A stretch of DNA of 64,000 nucleotides, taken from Mycolicibacterium sp. CBMA 247. Lineage in GTDB: Bacteria > Actinomycetota > Actinomycetes > Mycobacteriales > Mycobacteriaceae. A model generated the notes under the pieces. That model did not search any database, had not been told where the DNA came from, and saw only the letters and a program-made list of their open reading frames with translations. Positions 18,985 to 27,203 of this stretch are shown piece by piece. The stretch spans positions 62,001-126,000 of the forward strand of contig NZ_VTGX01000004.1 of assembly GCF_009729095.1 (NCBI RefSeq), written 5' to 3'. The stretch's first letter is position 1; each line of letters opens with the position of its first letter. Both the position numbers and the translations under genes were made by a program.

Positions 18985-20276
18985 CAGGTCAAGGTATACC
19001 CGCGGGCGACGCGAACGGCCGGGGCGCTCGAGGGGGCCAGCAATGCCGAGCGGTCCTGCGGATACCGGACATCGACTTCCACCGCGGCGCCGAAGCGGTA
19101 CGGCTTACCCTCGATCAGCCCGACGAACTGCTTTCGCAGGCGCGACATCTCGGCCCGGACCGTCACCACGCGGGACCGGTCGCCGTAGAGATCCTCGGCC
19201 AGCTCGGGTGCCGATCGCCCCTGCGGGCAGGTCGCCAGCACCAGCAGGATCTCGGCGTGGCGGATGGAAATGGCGCGGCGCCAGCTCCCGAACTGGCCGG
19301 CCACCTCCAGTGACAGCTGGCCATCGTCGCGCAGGTCCAGCGTCATCCGCGACGCGACGGCCTCCGGCTCGGTATCAGCGACTACCCGCACCAACCAGCC
19401 GCCCGGCAGTGCTTCCACATCGCATATCCCCAGCGGCGGAATCCAGGAACGTCCCGGTATCCCCTTCTCGGGCAACATGATCCGGTTGTACAGCGGCAGC
19501 GAGCCGACCGCCGCGACCCAGCCATCGGTATCGACCGCGAGCGCCGGGCCGCCCACCCTGGCCAGAATGGGTGCTGCCACCATCCGCAGCAGATTCAACG
19601 TACGGTCATGCGCTTCCCGTAGCTGGGATTCGGCCAACCGGGCCACCAGGTCCACCAAGGCCAGGGTGGTGGGATGCACCGTGGAAGCCGGGCCGGACAC
19701 GTCCACAATCCCGATGACCTGACCGGTCCGGGGGTCGCGGATCGGTGCGCCGGCACACGTCCACGGGTGGTGGCTACGAAGAAAATGTTCGGCGGAAAAG
19801 ATCTGCACAGCACGATGGGAGGCCAGCGCGGTGCCGATCCCGTTGGTGCCCACCGCATTCTCATTCCACGACGCGCCCTCGACGAAGCCGAGACGGTCGG
19901 CGTGCCCGAGTACCCGCGGTGAGCCAGACCGCCATAGCACCCGACCGCGGGCATCGGCGATGACCAGGATGTTCTCGCCTTCTTCGATCACCGATTCGAG
20001 TCCGCGCGTGACATCGTCGAGCACCGCCATCAGCCCGGACTGCTGCCTGAGCAAATCCAGCCCGGTGGTTTCGACGCGGGGCGGGATGTGGCATTCCGGG
20101 TTTATCCCCTTGGCCCGCAACCTATTCCAGGAATCTTGAACTACCGATCGGGGACGCGCGGGCGCACGTTCACCTGACATGGTCGCGTCATATACCGCGG
20201 ACAACAGCATGGCGTAACGCCGCGGGTCCTCACCGGGTGAGACCGCGGGTTCCGGAGCCGACGAACCAGCCATCAT
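18984..20276 (-). CDS. GAF-domain regulator of the AcoR type (no sigma-54 domain)
   Basis: Transcription regulator, 430 aa. The N-terminal sensor part (about 75-225) resembles AcoR/acetoin activators: QDSWNRLRAKGINPE, GFVEGASWNENAVGTNGIGT, and HPWTCAGAPIRDPRTG of the GAF region. The C-terminal part (about 330-410) is a DNA-binding module with a winged-helix look (PELAEDLYGDRSRVVTVRAE). The central AAA+ domain of true sigma-54 activators is missing. It is the third gene of the operon after a zinc dehydrogenase and an SDR, so it probably controls that operon in response to a small substrate. Start ATG 20276 or the next codon. Confidence 0.85.
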   Translation of the reverse strand: MMAGSSAPEPAVSPGEDPRRYAMLLSAVYDATMSGERAPARPRSVVQDSWNRLRAKGINPECHIPPRVETTGLDLLRQQSGLMAVLDDVTRGLESVIEEGENILVIADARGRVLWRSGSPRVLGHADRLGFVEGASWNENAVGTNGIGTALASHRAVQIFSAEHFLRSHHPWTCAGAPIRDPRTGQVIGIVDVSGPASTVHPTTLALVDLVARLAESQLREAHDRTLNLLRMVAAPILARVGGPALAVDTDGWVAAVGSLPLYNRIMLPEKGIPGRSWIPPLGICDVEALPGGWLVRVVADTEPEAVASRMTLDLRDDGQLSLEVAGQFGSWRRAISIRHAEILLVLATCPQGRSAPELAEDLYGDRSRVVTVRAEMSRLRKQFVGLIEGKPYRFGAAVEVDVRYPQDRSALLAPSSAPAVRVARGYTLT

Positions 20277-20318
20277 CGCCGATTGTGCTCCACATCACAG
20301 CGGCCCGCTACGGCGGCC

Positions 20319-21098
20319 CTACCGATAGACCAGCCCTCCATCGATCAGGCCTGCCTGGCCGGTCATGTAATCGGCGTCCGGCCCGGCCAGATAGGCAACG
20401 AATCCGGCGACGTCCTCAGGGGTTTCCGGCCGCCCCAAGGCGATACCACCCGCGTACTTCTGGAACGTCTCGCCTTCAGCGGCACCGGTGAGTTCGGCGA
20501 ACCGCTTGTCGATCTCGACCCACATGTCGGTGCCGACGATGCCGGGACAGTAGGCGTTGACCGTGATCCCGGCGGACGCGTACTCCTTGGCCGCGGCCTG
20601 GGTCAGCCCACGCACCGCGAACTTGGTTGCGCTGTACACCCCGAGCATCGCGAAACCGTCATGCCCGGCGATCGAGGAGGCGTTGACGATCTTCCCGGGC
20701 CGGCCCAGCTCGATGAATTTAGCCGCGGCGGCCTGGATTCCCCACAGCACGCCGTCGACGTTGATCGACCACACCCGCGCCACATCGGCGGGCGTGGCAT
20801 CGGCGATCGGGCCGACCAGTGCGACGCCGGCGTTGTTGACCATCACGTCGAATCCGCCGAGTGCCGTGGCGGCGTGCTCGACTGCCGCATACACCGAATC
20901 GCGGTCACTCACGTCGGCGACGAAAGTTGTTGTTTTAGAGCCAATTTCGTCGATCTCCCCGGCGACCGCATTGATGCCGTCCGGTGCCACGTCGACCAGT
21001 GCGATATCGGCGCCCTCCCGCGCCAGGCGCAACGCGATGCCCCGGCCGATCCCGCGTCCCGCGCCGGTGACCAGTGCCACCTTGCCCTGCAGTGTCAC
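20319..21098 (-). CDS. SDR-family acetoin/2,3-butanediol-type dehydrogenase
   Basis: Short-chain dehydrogenase, 259 aa. Cofactor motif TGAGRGIG (about 9-16), NNAG, catalytic Ser in NASSIAGHDG and YSATK. Sequence features such as GIALGRPETPEDVAGFVAYL are typical of meso-2,3-butanediol dehydrogenase/acetoin reductases. The GTG start overlaps the upstream stop (GTGA) and has ATGGAG upstream. The frame is open further 5', but that part lies inside the upstream gene. Context with a butanediol-type zinc dehydrogenase and an AcoR-like regulator supports an acetoin/diol role. Confidence 0.88.
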   Translation of the reverse strand: MTLQGKVALVTGAGRGIGRGIALRLAREGADIALVDVAPDGINAVAGEIDEIGSKTTTFVADVSDRDSVYAAVEHAATALGGFDVMVNNAGVALVGPIADATPADVARVWSINVDGVLWGIQAAAAKFIELGRPGKIVNASSIAGHDGFAMLGVYSATKFAVRGLTQAAAKEYASAGITVNAYCPGIVGTDMWVEIDKRFAELTGAAEGETFQKYAGGIALGRPETPEDVAGFVAYLAGPDADYMTGQAGLIDGGLVYR

Positions 21099-22162
21099 GA
21101 TGCTTCTCCATTCGGGTTGTCGGCCGGGTTGACCAGCACCTTCATTTTCTTTCCGGCGTGCAGCGCTTCGAAACCCTCGTCGATCACGTCGTCGATCGCG
21201 ATGGAGGTCACCCACCCCAACGTGTCGTACACCCCCTGCGCCATCAGTTCGATCACCGCCTCGAAGTCCGCCGAGGTGTAGCACAGCGATCCCTGGATCC
21301 GGGATTCGTTCATCACCAGGTTGAGCAGCGGCGTCGTCAGCGGCTTCTCGTAGATCGCGACGCTGATCGTCGGCTTACGGGCGCCCACACACGCCGTGGC
21401 CGCCGCAATGGCCGGCGCCACCCCGGCGGCGTCGAATGCCGCGTCGGCCCCACGGCCCTCGGTGTGATCGGCGATGAAGGACGGAACATCGGTGGTGGTC
21501 GGGTCCAGAGTTTTCGCCCCGAGCGCCTCGGTCGCCGCACGCCGGGTCGGCGAGGGCTCCACGACGAATACCGAGTCCAGGCCTTTCCCGCGCAACGCGA
21601 ACCAGAGCCCGATACCGATGGGCCCAGCCCCGAAGATGACCGCGGTGTGCGGCGGGCCGACTTCGCCGAGGGTGGCGGCGTGGAAGGCGACCGACATCGG
21701 TTCGACCAGCGCGCCCAGCTCCAAGGACACGTTGTCGGGCAGCCGGTGCAGCATGGTGGTCGGCACGACGGTGTACTCGGCCATCCCGCCGTCGGACATC
21801 AGGCCGTGGAAGCCGATCTGCTGACAGATGTTGTAGGTGCCGGCCCGGCACGGCGCGCAGTGTCCACACTGGTAGATCGGCTCGACCGCGACCCGATCGC
21901 CCGGTGCGTAGCCGGTGACACCCGTCCCGACCTCGGTGATGGTCCCGGAGAACTCGTGTCCCATGGTCAGCGGCAGCTGCCGGCCGGTCAGCGGATGCGG
22001 CTCGGTCGGCACAAAGATCGGACCCGCATAGTATTCATGCAGGTCAGTGCCGCATATTCCGTTGAAACCGACCTTGATCTTCACAGTGCCAGGGGTGGGG
22101 TCAGGCTCCGGGACGTCGGCGACTTCGACCTTGTTCGGTCCGTAATAAACGGCTGCTTTCAT
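21095..22162 (-). CDS. Zinc-dependent (R,R)-butanediol dehydrogenase-like enzyme
   Basis: Medium-chain zinc alcohol dehydrogenase, 355 aa. Catalytic-zinc residues lie in GICGTDLHEYYAGP and GHEFSG; structural zinc Cys are in CGHCAPCRAGTYNIC; the cofactor fold is FGAGPIGIGLWFAL. The HEYYAGP and PHPLTGRQLPLTMGHE pattern is characteristic of the 2,3-butanediol dehydrogenase branch. It is the first gene of an operon with the SDR (GTGA overlap), the GAF regulator and the cyclase. The ATG at 22162 starts the usual MKAAVYYGP sequence. The divergent promoter region upstream contains inverted repeats. Confidence 0.9.
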   Translation of the reverse strand: MKAAVYYGPNKVEVADVPEPDPTPGTVKIKVGFNGICGTDLHEYYAGPIFVPTEPHPLTGRQLPLTMGHEFSGTITEVGTGVTGYAPGDRVAVEPIYQCGHCAPCRAGTYNICQQIGFHGLMSDGGMAEYTVVPTTMLHRLPDNVSLELGALVEPMSVAFHAATLGEVGPPHTAVIFGAGPIGIGLWFALRGKGLDSVFVVEPSPTRRAATEALGAKTLDPTTTDVPSFIADHTEGRGADAAFDAAGVAPAIAAATACVGARKPTISVAIYEKPLTTPLLNLVMNESRIQGSLCYTSADFEAVIELMAQGVYDTLGWVTSIAIDDVIDEGFEALHAGKKMKVLVNPADNPNGEAS

Positions 22163-22198
22163 GGTGAACGTTTCTAGGCCAGCGCCCCGGTGCGCCGT

Positions 22199-22269
22199 AA
22201 GGGTTGCAAGACGTTGCGGCCTGTTTGCGCAGGCAAACGCCGGGCGGTCTGCAACCCCGTGCAACCCTT
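22199..22269. promoter_or_regulatory. Inverted repeats in the divergent dehydrogenase/monooxygenase promoter
   Basis: AAGGGTTGCA (22199-22208) and TGCAACCCTT (22260-22269) are exact 10-bp inverted repeats; another TGCAACCC lies at 22250-22257. In the centre GTTTGC (22223-22228) and GCAAAC (22233-22238) form a second palindrome. The layout suggests a multi-site operator for the AcoR-like regulator encoded in the left operon. Confidence 0.55.
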
Positions 22270-22304
22270 GTCGCCGCCCTTGACCGCGGTGTGGGCTGGG
22301 CCAC

Positions 22305-24134
22305 ATGACACAGACCACCGCCGCACCGCTGGCCACACTGTCACCGCAGGAACGCGTTGATACCTGGCTGGCCGACTTCGAGTCCGCCCTGGCAGACCGG
22401 GATATCCCCCGGGCGGTCGCGAAGTTCGCGACCGACAGCTTCTGGCGGGACCTGGTGGCGTTCACCTGGAACATCAAGACCCTCGAGGGCCCCGACGGCA
22501 TAGATCAGATGCTGACCGCGCGGCTGGACGACACCGACCCCTCGGGCTTTCGTACCCGGGAGACACCGACCGAGGAGTTCGACGGCGAAGCGGTCATCAC
22601 CTCGGCGTTCATCGAGTTCGAGACCGCGACCGGCCGCGGCAACGGGCACCTGCGGCTGCGTGATGACCAAGCGTGGACTCTCCTGACAACCCTTCAGGAA
22701 CTCAAGGGCCACGAGGAACGCAAAGGCGCCAACCGGCCGCTGGGAGCCGTGCACGGCTCGGATCCCGACACCCGGTCATGGTGCGAGAGGCGTCTGGACG
22801 AGGAACTGACCCTCGGCTACTCCGAGCAGCCCTACATCCTGGTGATCGGCGGCGGGCAAGGCGGCATCGCACTCGGCGCGCGACTGCGTCAGCTCGGGGT
22901 GCCCGCCTTGGTGGTCGACAAGCACGAACGGCCCGGAGATCAGTGGCGCGGGCGGTACAAGTCGCTGTGCCTGCACGATCCGGTCTGGTACGACCACCTG
23001 CCGTATCTGCCGTTCCCGCCGAATTGGCCGGTGTTCGCACCGAAGGACAAGGTCGGCGACTGGCTGGAGTTCTACACCCGGGTCATGGAGGTGCCCTACT
23101 GGAGCTCGACGACCTGCCTGTCGGCGTCCTACGACGAGGACGAGCACCGGTGGACCGTGGAGGTGGACCGGGCCGGCAACCGGGTCACGCTGCGCCCGAC
23201 CCACCTGGTGCTGGCCACCGGCATGTCCGGCAAACCCAGCGTCCCCACGCTGCCGGGCCAGGAAGGGTTCCGCGGCGAGCAGCACCATTCCAGCCAACAC
23301 CCCGGTCCGGACCGGTACGTCGGCAAGCGCGCCGTGGTGATCGGCTCCAACAACTCCGCGCACGACATCTGCAAGGCGTTGCACGAGAACGACGTCGACG
23401 TCACGATGGTGCAGCGCTCCTCGACGCACATCGTCAAGTCCGACTCGCTGATGGAGCTGGGCCTGGGCGACCTGTACTCGGAGCGGGCGGTTGCCGCCGG
23501 AATGACCACCGAGAAGGCCGACCTGACCTTCGCGTCACTGCCCTATCGCATCATGGCCGACTTCCAGCGGCCGATCTATGACGCAATCCGCCGGCGCGAC
23601 AAGGACTTCTACGCCCGATTGGAAGCCGCGGGATTCGAATTGGACTTCGGCGACGACGATTCCGGCCTGTTCATGAAGTACCTACGCCGTGGCTCGGGTT
23701 ACTACATCGACGTCGGGGCCTGCGATCTGGTCGCCGACGGCAGCGTCAAACTGGCGCACGGCGAGGTGGATCGGCTCACCGAGGACTCGGTGATCCTGGC
23801 CGACGGCACCGAGCTGCCCGCGGATGTGGTGGTGTACGCCACCGGGTTCGGCTCGATGAACGGCTGGGCGGCCGACCTGATCAGCCAGGAGGTCGCCGAC
23901 CGGATCGGCAAGGTGTGGGGTCTGGGCTCGGGCACCACCAAGGATCCCGGACCGTGGGAAGGCGAACAACGCAACATGTGGAAGCCCACCCAGCAGCCCA
24001 ACCTGTGGCTGCACGGTGGCAATCTGCACCAATCCCGGCACTACTCACTGTATTTGGCGTTGCAGCTCAAGGCTCGCTACGAGGGCCTGGCAACGCCGGT
24101 GTACGGACTGCAGGAGGTCCATCACCTGAGCTGA
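22305..24134 (+). CDS. Flavin-containing monooxygenase with N-terminal NTF2-like domain
   Basis: FAD/NAD(P)-dependent monooxygenase family, 609 aa. The first 150 or so residues look like a SnoaL/NTF2-type domain (ALADRDIPRAVAKFATDSFW). The catalytic part then begins with the FAD fold VIGGGQGGIALGARL (about 181-195) and includes DQWRGRYKSLCLHDP, a second nucleotide fold VVIGSNNSAHDI (about 343-354) and YATGFGS. Divergent from the butanediol-type operon, so it may act on a related ketone or alcohol, for example as a Baeyer-Villiger-like enzyme; this is inference. A strong hairpin follows the stop. Confidence 0.85.
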   Translation: MTQTTAAPLATLSPQERVDTWLADFESALADRDIPRAVAKFATDSFWRDLVAFTWNIKTLEGPDGIDQMLTARLDDTDPSGFRTRETPTEEFDGEAVITSAFIEFETATGRGNGHLRLRDDQAWTLLTTLQELKGHEERKGANRPLGAVHGSDPDTRSWCERRLDEELTLGYSEQPYILVIGGGQGGIALGARLRQLGVPALVVDKHERPGDQWRGRYKSLCLHDPVWYDHLPYLPFPPNWPVFAPKDKVGDWLEFYTRVMEVPYWSSTTCLSASYDEDEHRWTVEVDRAGNRVTLRPTHLVLATGMSGKPSVPTLPGQEGFRGEQHHSSQHPGPDRYVGKRAVVIGSNNSAHDICKALHENDVDVTMVQRSSTHIVKSDSLMELGLGDLYSERAVAAGMTTEKADLTFASLPYRIMADFQRPIYDAIRRRDKDFYARLEAAGFELDFGDDDSGLFMKYLRRGSGYYIDVGACDLVADGSVKLAHGEVDRLTEDSVILADGTELPADVVVYATGFGSMNGWAADLISQEVADRIGKVWGLGSGTTKDPGPWEGEQRNMWKPTQQPNLWLHGGNLHQSRHYSLYLALQLKARYEGLATPVYGLQEVHHLS

Positions 24135-24148
24135 CGACCACACGACAT

Positions 24149-24190
24149 GGCGCCCCGAACGTGATCTCCCCCCACGCCGTTCGGGGCGCC
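24149..24190 (+). terminator. 13-bp perfect hairpin after the monooxygenase gene
   Basis: GGCGCCCCGAACG (24149-24161) pairs exactly with CGTTCGGGGCGCC (24178-24190), with a 16-nt loop. There is no T-tract, as is common for mycobacterial terminators. It lies 15 bases after the stop codon. Confidence 0.7.
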
Positions 24191-24230
24191 CGCGTGTGCG
24201 GGGTGTGGCATGGCGGGTCTTCCCGTCGCT

Positions 24231-24278
24231 TGTCACGCTGGAGTGACTCCCGGCTGCCAGAGCCACTCCAGCGTGACA
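24231..24278 (+). terminator. 15-bp perfect inverted repeat before the deacetylase gene
   Basis: TGTCACGCTGGAGTG (24231-24245) is exactly mirrored by CACTCCAGCGTGACA (24264-24278), with an 18-nt loop. It is the second strong hairpin in this gap, about 40 bases before the next start codon, so it may be a terminator, an operator or a leader structure. Confidence 0.55.
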
Positions 24279-24320
24279 GTAGGCAGCACCCTGGAGACGT
24301 GGACGACTTGGTATACAGCA

Positions 24321-25025
24321 GTGGTGCACCGATGGATGTGGAGTCTGGTTGTTGTACTCACCGTGGCGGTGACCACGCTCGCCAGCGGGTACTGGGTGAT
24401 GAACTCACGCAGCTTCACACTCACCGGGCACGTGGTGCACCGGGTCGACACCTCGGCCAAGGTCGTCGCCCTCACCTTTGACGACGGCCCGACCAGGTAC
24501 ACCCCGGACGTGCTGAGGATGCTCGACGACGCCGGGGTTCGGGCCACTTTCTACCTCACCGGCGGCGAATTGACCGCCGCCCCGCAGTTCGGCACTGCGA
24601 TCGCCGCCGCCGGCCACGAGATCGGCAATCACAGCTACTCGCATCGGCGGATGGTGCTGATGTCGCCGGCCACCGTCGCCGACGAGATCGAACGGACCGA
24701 CGCAGCCATCCGGGGCACCGGGTACCAGGGCCCAATCACCTTCCGTCCGCCCTACGGAAAGAAGCTCTGGACGCTACCGCGCTACCTGTCCACCCATGAA
24801 CGGACCATGGTCACCTGGGACGTCGAACCCGATTCCACCGCGGCCGGTGCCGACGCGATAGTGGCCGAAACCGTCTCGCGGGTACGGCCGGGCTCGATCA
24901 TCCTGTTGCATGCCATGTACGACAGCCGCGACGCATCGCGGGCCGCCGTACCCCAGATCATCGACGAATTACGCTCGGCTGGTTACCGATTCGTCACTGG
25001 GTCCGAACTGCTGGCCAGTCCATGA
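24321..25025 (+). CDS. Polysaccharide deacetylase family protein
   Basis: Extracytoplasmic NodB-type carbohydrate deacetylase, 234 aa. An N-terminal membrane anchor (WMWSLVVVLTVAVTTLAS, about 5-22) precedes the catalytic domain. Motif 1 is TFDDGPT with the catalytic Asp pair, motif 2 is HEIGNHSYSH with metal-binding His, and RPPYGKK is motif 3; the last motif His is in ILLHAMYD. Likely acts on cell-wall peptidoglycan or glycans. GTG 24321 is chosen because it gives a short signal anchor; GTG 24324 or ATG 24336 are alternatives. The stop overlaps the next start (ATGA). Confidence 0.85.
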   Translation: MVHRWMWSLVVVLTVAVTTLASGYWVMNSRSFTLTGHVVHRVDTSAKVVALTFDDGPTRYTPDVLRMLDDAGVRATFYLTGGELTAAPQFGTAIAAAGHEIGNHSYSHRRMVLMSPATVADEIERTDAAIRGTGYQGPITFRPPYGKKLWTLPRYLSTHERTMVTWDVEPDSTAAGADAIVAETVSRVRPGSIILLHAMYDSRDASRAAVPQIIDELRSAGYRFVTGSELLASP

Positions 25026-25510
25026 CCGAGTTGCTGCATGGGCTGGACCCCATCCTCGGCCAGGGGCCTCGAGTGCTGATCCTGGGGAACATGCCCAGCG
25101 TGATGTCACTGGCCTCCGGTCAGTACTACGGGAATCCGCGCAACGCGTTCTGGCGGATCGCCGGCTCTCTCTTCGGATTCAGTGCCGATGCGCCCTATCC
25201 GGACCGGGTGGCCGCCCTGTGCGCACACCAAGTGGCGGTGTGGGATGTGCTGTGGTCCTGCCGTCGAGCGGGCAGCCTGGACTCCGCCGTCGAGCGGGAC
25301 AGCATGGTGCCCAACGACTTTGCGGCATTCTTCACTGCGCACCGCACGCTCCAGCGGCTGGTGTTCAACGGCGCTGCCGCCGAGGCGAACTATCGGCGTC
25401 TGGTCGGCACTCCCCCGCTACCCAGCGTGCGGGCGCCGTCGACCAGCCCCGCGCAGACTATGGGCTACGAAGACAAGCTCGTTGCCTGGCGGGCCGTGCT
25501 GGACGGTTAG
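25022..25510 (+). CDS. DNA-deoxyinosine glycosylase (UDG family 6-like)
   Basis: Small base-excision DNA glycosylase, 162 aa. The motif LILGNMPSVMSL followed by QYYGNPRNAFWRI fits the hypoxanthine-DNA glycosylase branch (family 6) of the uracil-DNA-glycosylase superfamily; the C-terminal SVRAPSTSPAQ supplies the third motif. Predicted to remove deaminated adenine (hypoxanthine) from DNA. The ATG overlaps the deacetylase stop, although no functional link is evident. Converges with the L7/L12-like gene with a four-base overlap. Confidence 0.82.
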   Translation: MTELLHGLDPILGQGPRVLILGNMPSVMSLASGQYYGNPRNAFWRIAGSLFGFSADAPYPDRVAALCAHQVAVWDVLWSCRRAGSLDSAVERDSMVPNDFAAFFTAHRTLQRLVFNGAAAEANYRRLVGTPPLPSVRAPSTSPAQTMGYEDKLVAWRAVLDG

Positions 25511-25785
25511 GCCAGCCGGTCCACGATGTCCTTGGCCTCCTTGAGCCGCAGCCCGGTCTCATCGCGCAACAGTTTGACAGCGGCGATCTTATTGCCCTGC
25601 AGGGCGAGCTGGCGGACTATCTGGCTGGCCACCATCTCGTCGGGCCGGCGGGTCGGCGGCAGTGAAACGGGGTGACCTGCCGCCGAGGCGGCCCGCTCAA
25701 GCGCGGCAACCCGGCGCTCCAATTCCGCGACGCGTCGGCGCAGCCCATCATCCGAATCATCACGGCCACTGCCGAAGAGTCCCAT
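25507..25785 (-). CDS. Orphan ribosomal L7/L12 C-terminal-like domain protein
   Basis: 92-aa protein: MGLFGSGRDDSDD, a short coiled coil (LRRRVAELERRVAALERAAS, about 14-33), then a domain whose sequence GNKIAAVKLLRDETGLRLKE is strikingly similar to the C-terminal domain of ribosomal protein L7/L12, the factor-binding stalk. There is no N-terminal L7/L12 dimerisation domain; the coiled coil takes its place. Frames extend upstream, but ATG 25785 begins the conserved part. Possibly a modulator of translation factors, which is inference. Confidence 0.75.
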   Translation of the reverse strand: MGLFGSGRDDSDDGLRRRVAELERRVAALERAASAAGHPVSLPPTRRPDEMVASQIVRQLALQGNKIAAVKLLRDETGLRLKEAKDIVDRLA

Positions 25786-26013
25786 GGGCCAAGTGTGGCA
25801 CCGATGCTCGGTGCACGGGCCGGCCGGTTGCACCCACAACCTGTCAGCCCCCTCGCCAAACTCGACCACATGCTCGATAGCGATTCTGACGCGGAAAGGC
25901 AGCGCAAACCAGCTGCATAAGCGGTAGCGTCATTGTTACTGGCAGGGCTGGCGACGGTACTTGCCACCCAAGTACCCGGCAACGCACCTGGCGGCGATGT
26001 GACGGGAGAACCC

Positions 26014-26307
26014 ATGAAACTCTGCATCGTCGGAGGACTGGCTGTCGGGCTGATGGCCGCAGGGCTGATCGCCGCAGCGCCCCCGGCCAGCGCGGGCTGC
26101 CTGTACGGAGGGCCGGTTATCAGCAAGTGCGACGGACCCGTCCAGCCCGACGGCAGCTGGCAACGTTGCATCGGAGTTTGGGGCTATGTGCCCAGCGGCC
26201 TCAGTTCCCACCTGGTCCCTGTCAAGCGCTGCGACCCGATGGGTCCCGGCCATGACTATCCCTTGGATTTCACCTTCACCGACCCACCTACGCACATCGA
26301 CGACTAG
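26014..26307 (+). CDS. Secreted CDGP-domain protein
   Basis: Small exported protein of 97 aa. The signal peptide MKLCIVGGLAVGLMAAGLIA with a PASA cleavage site is followed by a Cys-containing mature chain GCLYGGPVISKCDGPVQPDG, the pattern after which the mycobacterial CDGP family is named, and further Cys at QRC and KRC. Four mature Cys could form two disulfides. GGGAGAA lies before the ATG; an earlier in-frame start would destroy the signal peptide. Convergent with the AraC regulator. Function unknown. Confidence 0.8.
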   Translation: MKLCIVGGLAVGLMAAGLIAAAPPASAGCLYGGPVISKCDGPVQPDGSWQRCIGVWGYVPSGLSSHLVPVKRCDPMGPGHDYPLDFTFTDPPTHIDD

Positions 26308-26333
26308 CTCCGAACCCTCCGCGGACGGACCGA

Positions 26334-27176
26334 CTACGAACCGCCACCGTTCCGAGCGGCGTACTCACCTGGCGTGCTGCCCAGCATGGACCGGAAGTCG
26401 TTGATGAAATGCGCCTGGTCGTACCAGCCGAGTCGCACTGCCAGATCGGCGAAGTCGACGCCGGGCACACTCTCGATCTCCAGCGCCGCCTGCTGCAACC
26501 GGTACCGGCACAGCACCCACTTGACCGTCACCCCGACATAGCGACGGAACACCCGCTGCGTGGTGCGCATACTCCACGGTGACAGCGCCATGACCTGGTC
26601 CACCCGGTGCAATGCCCCGTCGTCACGCATCCGGTCGAGCAACGGGATCAGCGCACGGTAGGTCGGGTCCACCTCGCCGGACCCGGCCCCGATCGCACCA
26701 TCCAGCGCAAACCGAACCGCCGTCGCATCTTCACCGAGAATGACTGGCCCGCCGAACAACTCGTCGTCCACGGGCACCACACGCCCGGTCATCGCCGCGG
26801 CATCCCCGCCGAAACGCGCGGTGAATCCACCGGGCCGGAATCGCGCCCCGACCACACTGCCCCGCCCACTGATGGTGATGCGGAAAACCTCGGGCACCAC
26901 CCCGTGCAACAACGTGCTGGGCAGCCGATAGCCATGGCGCACAACATCATCCCCCCACTCGCGGGTGAGGTGCATGGCCGGGAAAGTGATCACCGCGCTC
27001 TCGAACGGACCCGCCTCGCGCCGGTCCCAGGTCACCGACCAGAAGTGCTCGACGAATCTCGAGGCCTCCTCCGACGGCGCCCAGCGGTGCAGGTCGAAAG
27101 CCGAAGCATTGCCGGCGCGGCCGACCACGCCCCGCTCCGGCGCGTTGTGCTCTGACGCATTTTTCCAAGCGCGCAT
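26334..27176 (-). CDS. AraC-family transcriptional regulator
   Basis: 280-aa regulator. The N-terminal sensing part begins with ASRFVEHFWSVTWD, a DUF6597-like module, and the C-terminal AraC double helix-turn-helix contains LSPWSMRTTQRVFRRYVGVT and FADLAVRLGWYDQAHFINDF, ending PGEYAARN. The frame is open for another 270 codons upstream, but those are opposite the VOC and HIT genes; ATG 27176 gives the standard length. Divergent from the VOC-family gene 27 bases away, which it may control. Confidence 0.85.
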   Translation of the reverse strand: MRAWKNASEHNAPERGVVGRAGNASAFDLHRWAPSEEASRFVEHFWSVTWDRREAGPFESAVITFPAMHLTREWGDDVVRHGYRLPSTLLHGVVPEVFRITISGRGSVVGARFRPGGFTARFGGDAAAMTGRVVPVDDELFGGPVILGEDATAVRFALDGAIGAGSGEVDPTYRALIPLLDRMRDDGALHRVDQVMALSPWSMRTTQRVFRRYVGVTVKWVLCRYRLQQAALEIESVPGVDFADLAVRLGWYDQAHFINDFRSMLGSTPGEYAARNGGGS

Positions 27177-27203
27177 CACCCCAAGCCTACGAAACTGGGC
27201 GAT

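Noticed and set aside
18984..20276. Sigma-54-dependent activator domain in the GAF regulator
   Set aside because: No Walker A or GAFTGA motif between the GAF part and the DNA-binding end, and mycobacteria lack sigma-54.
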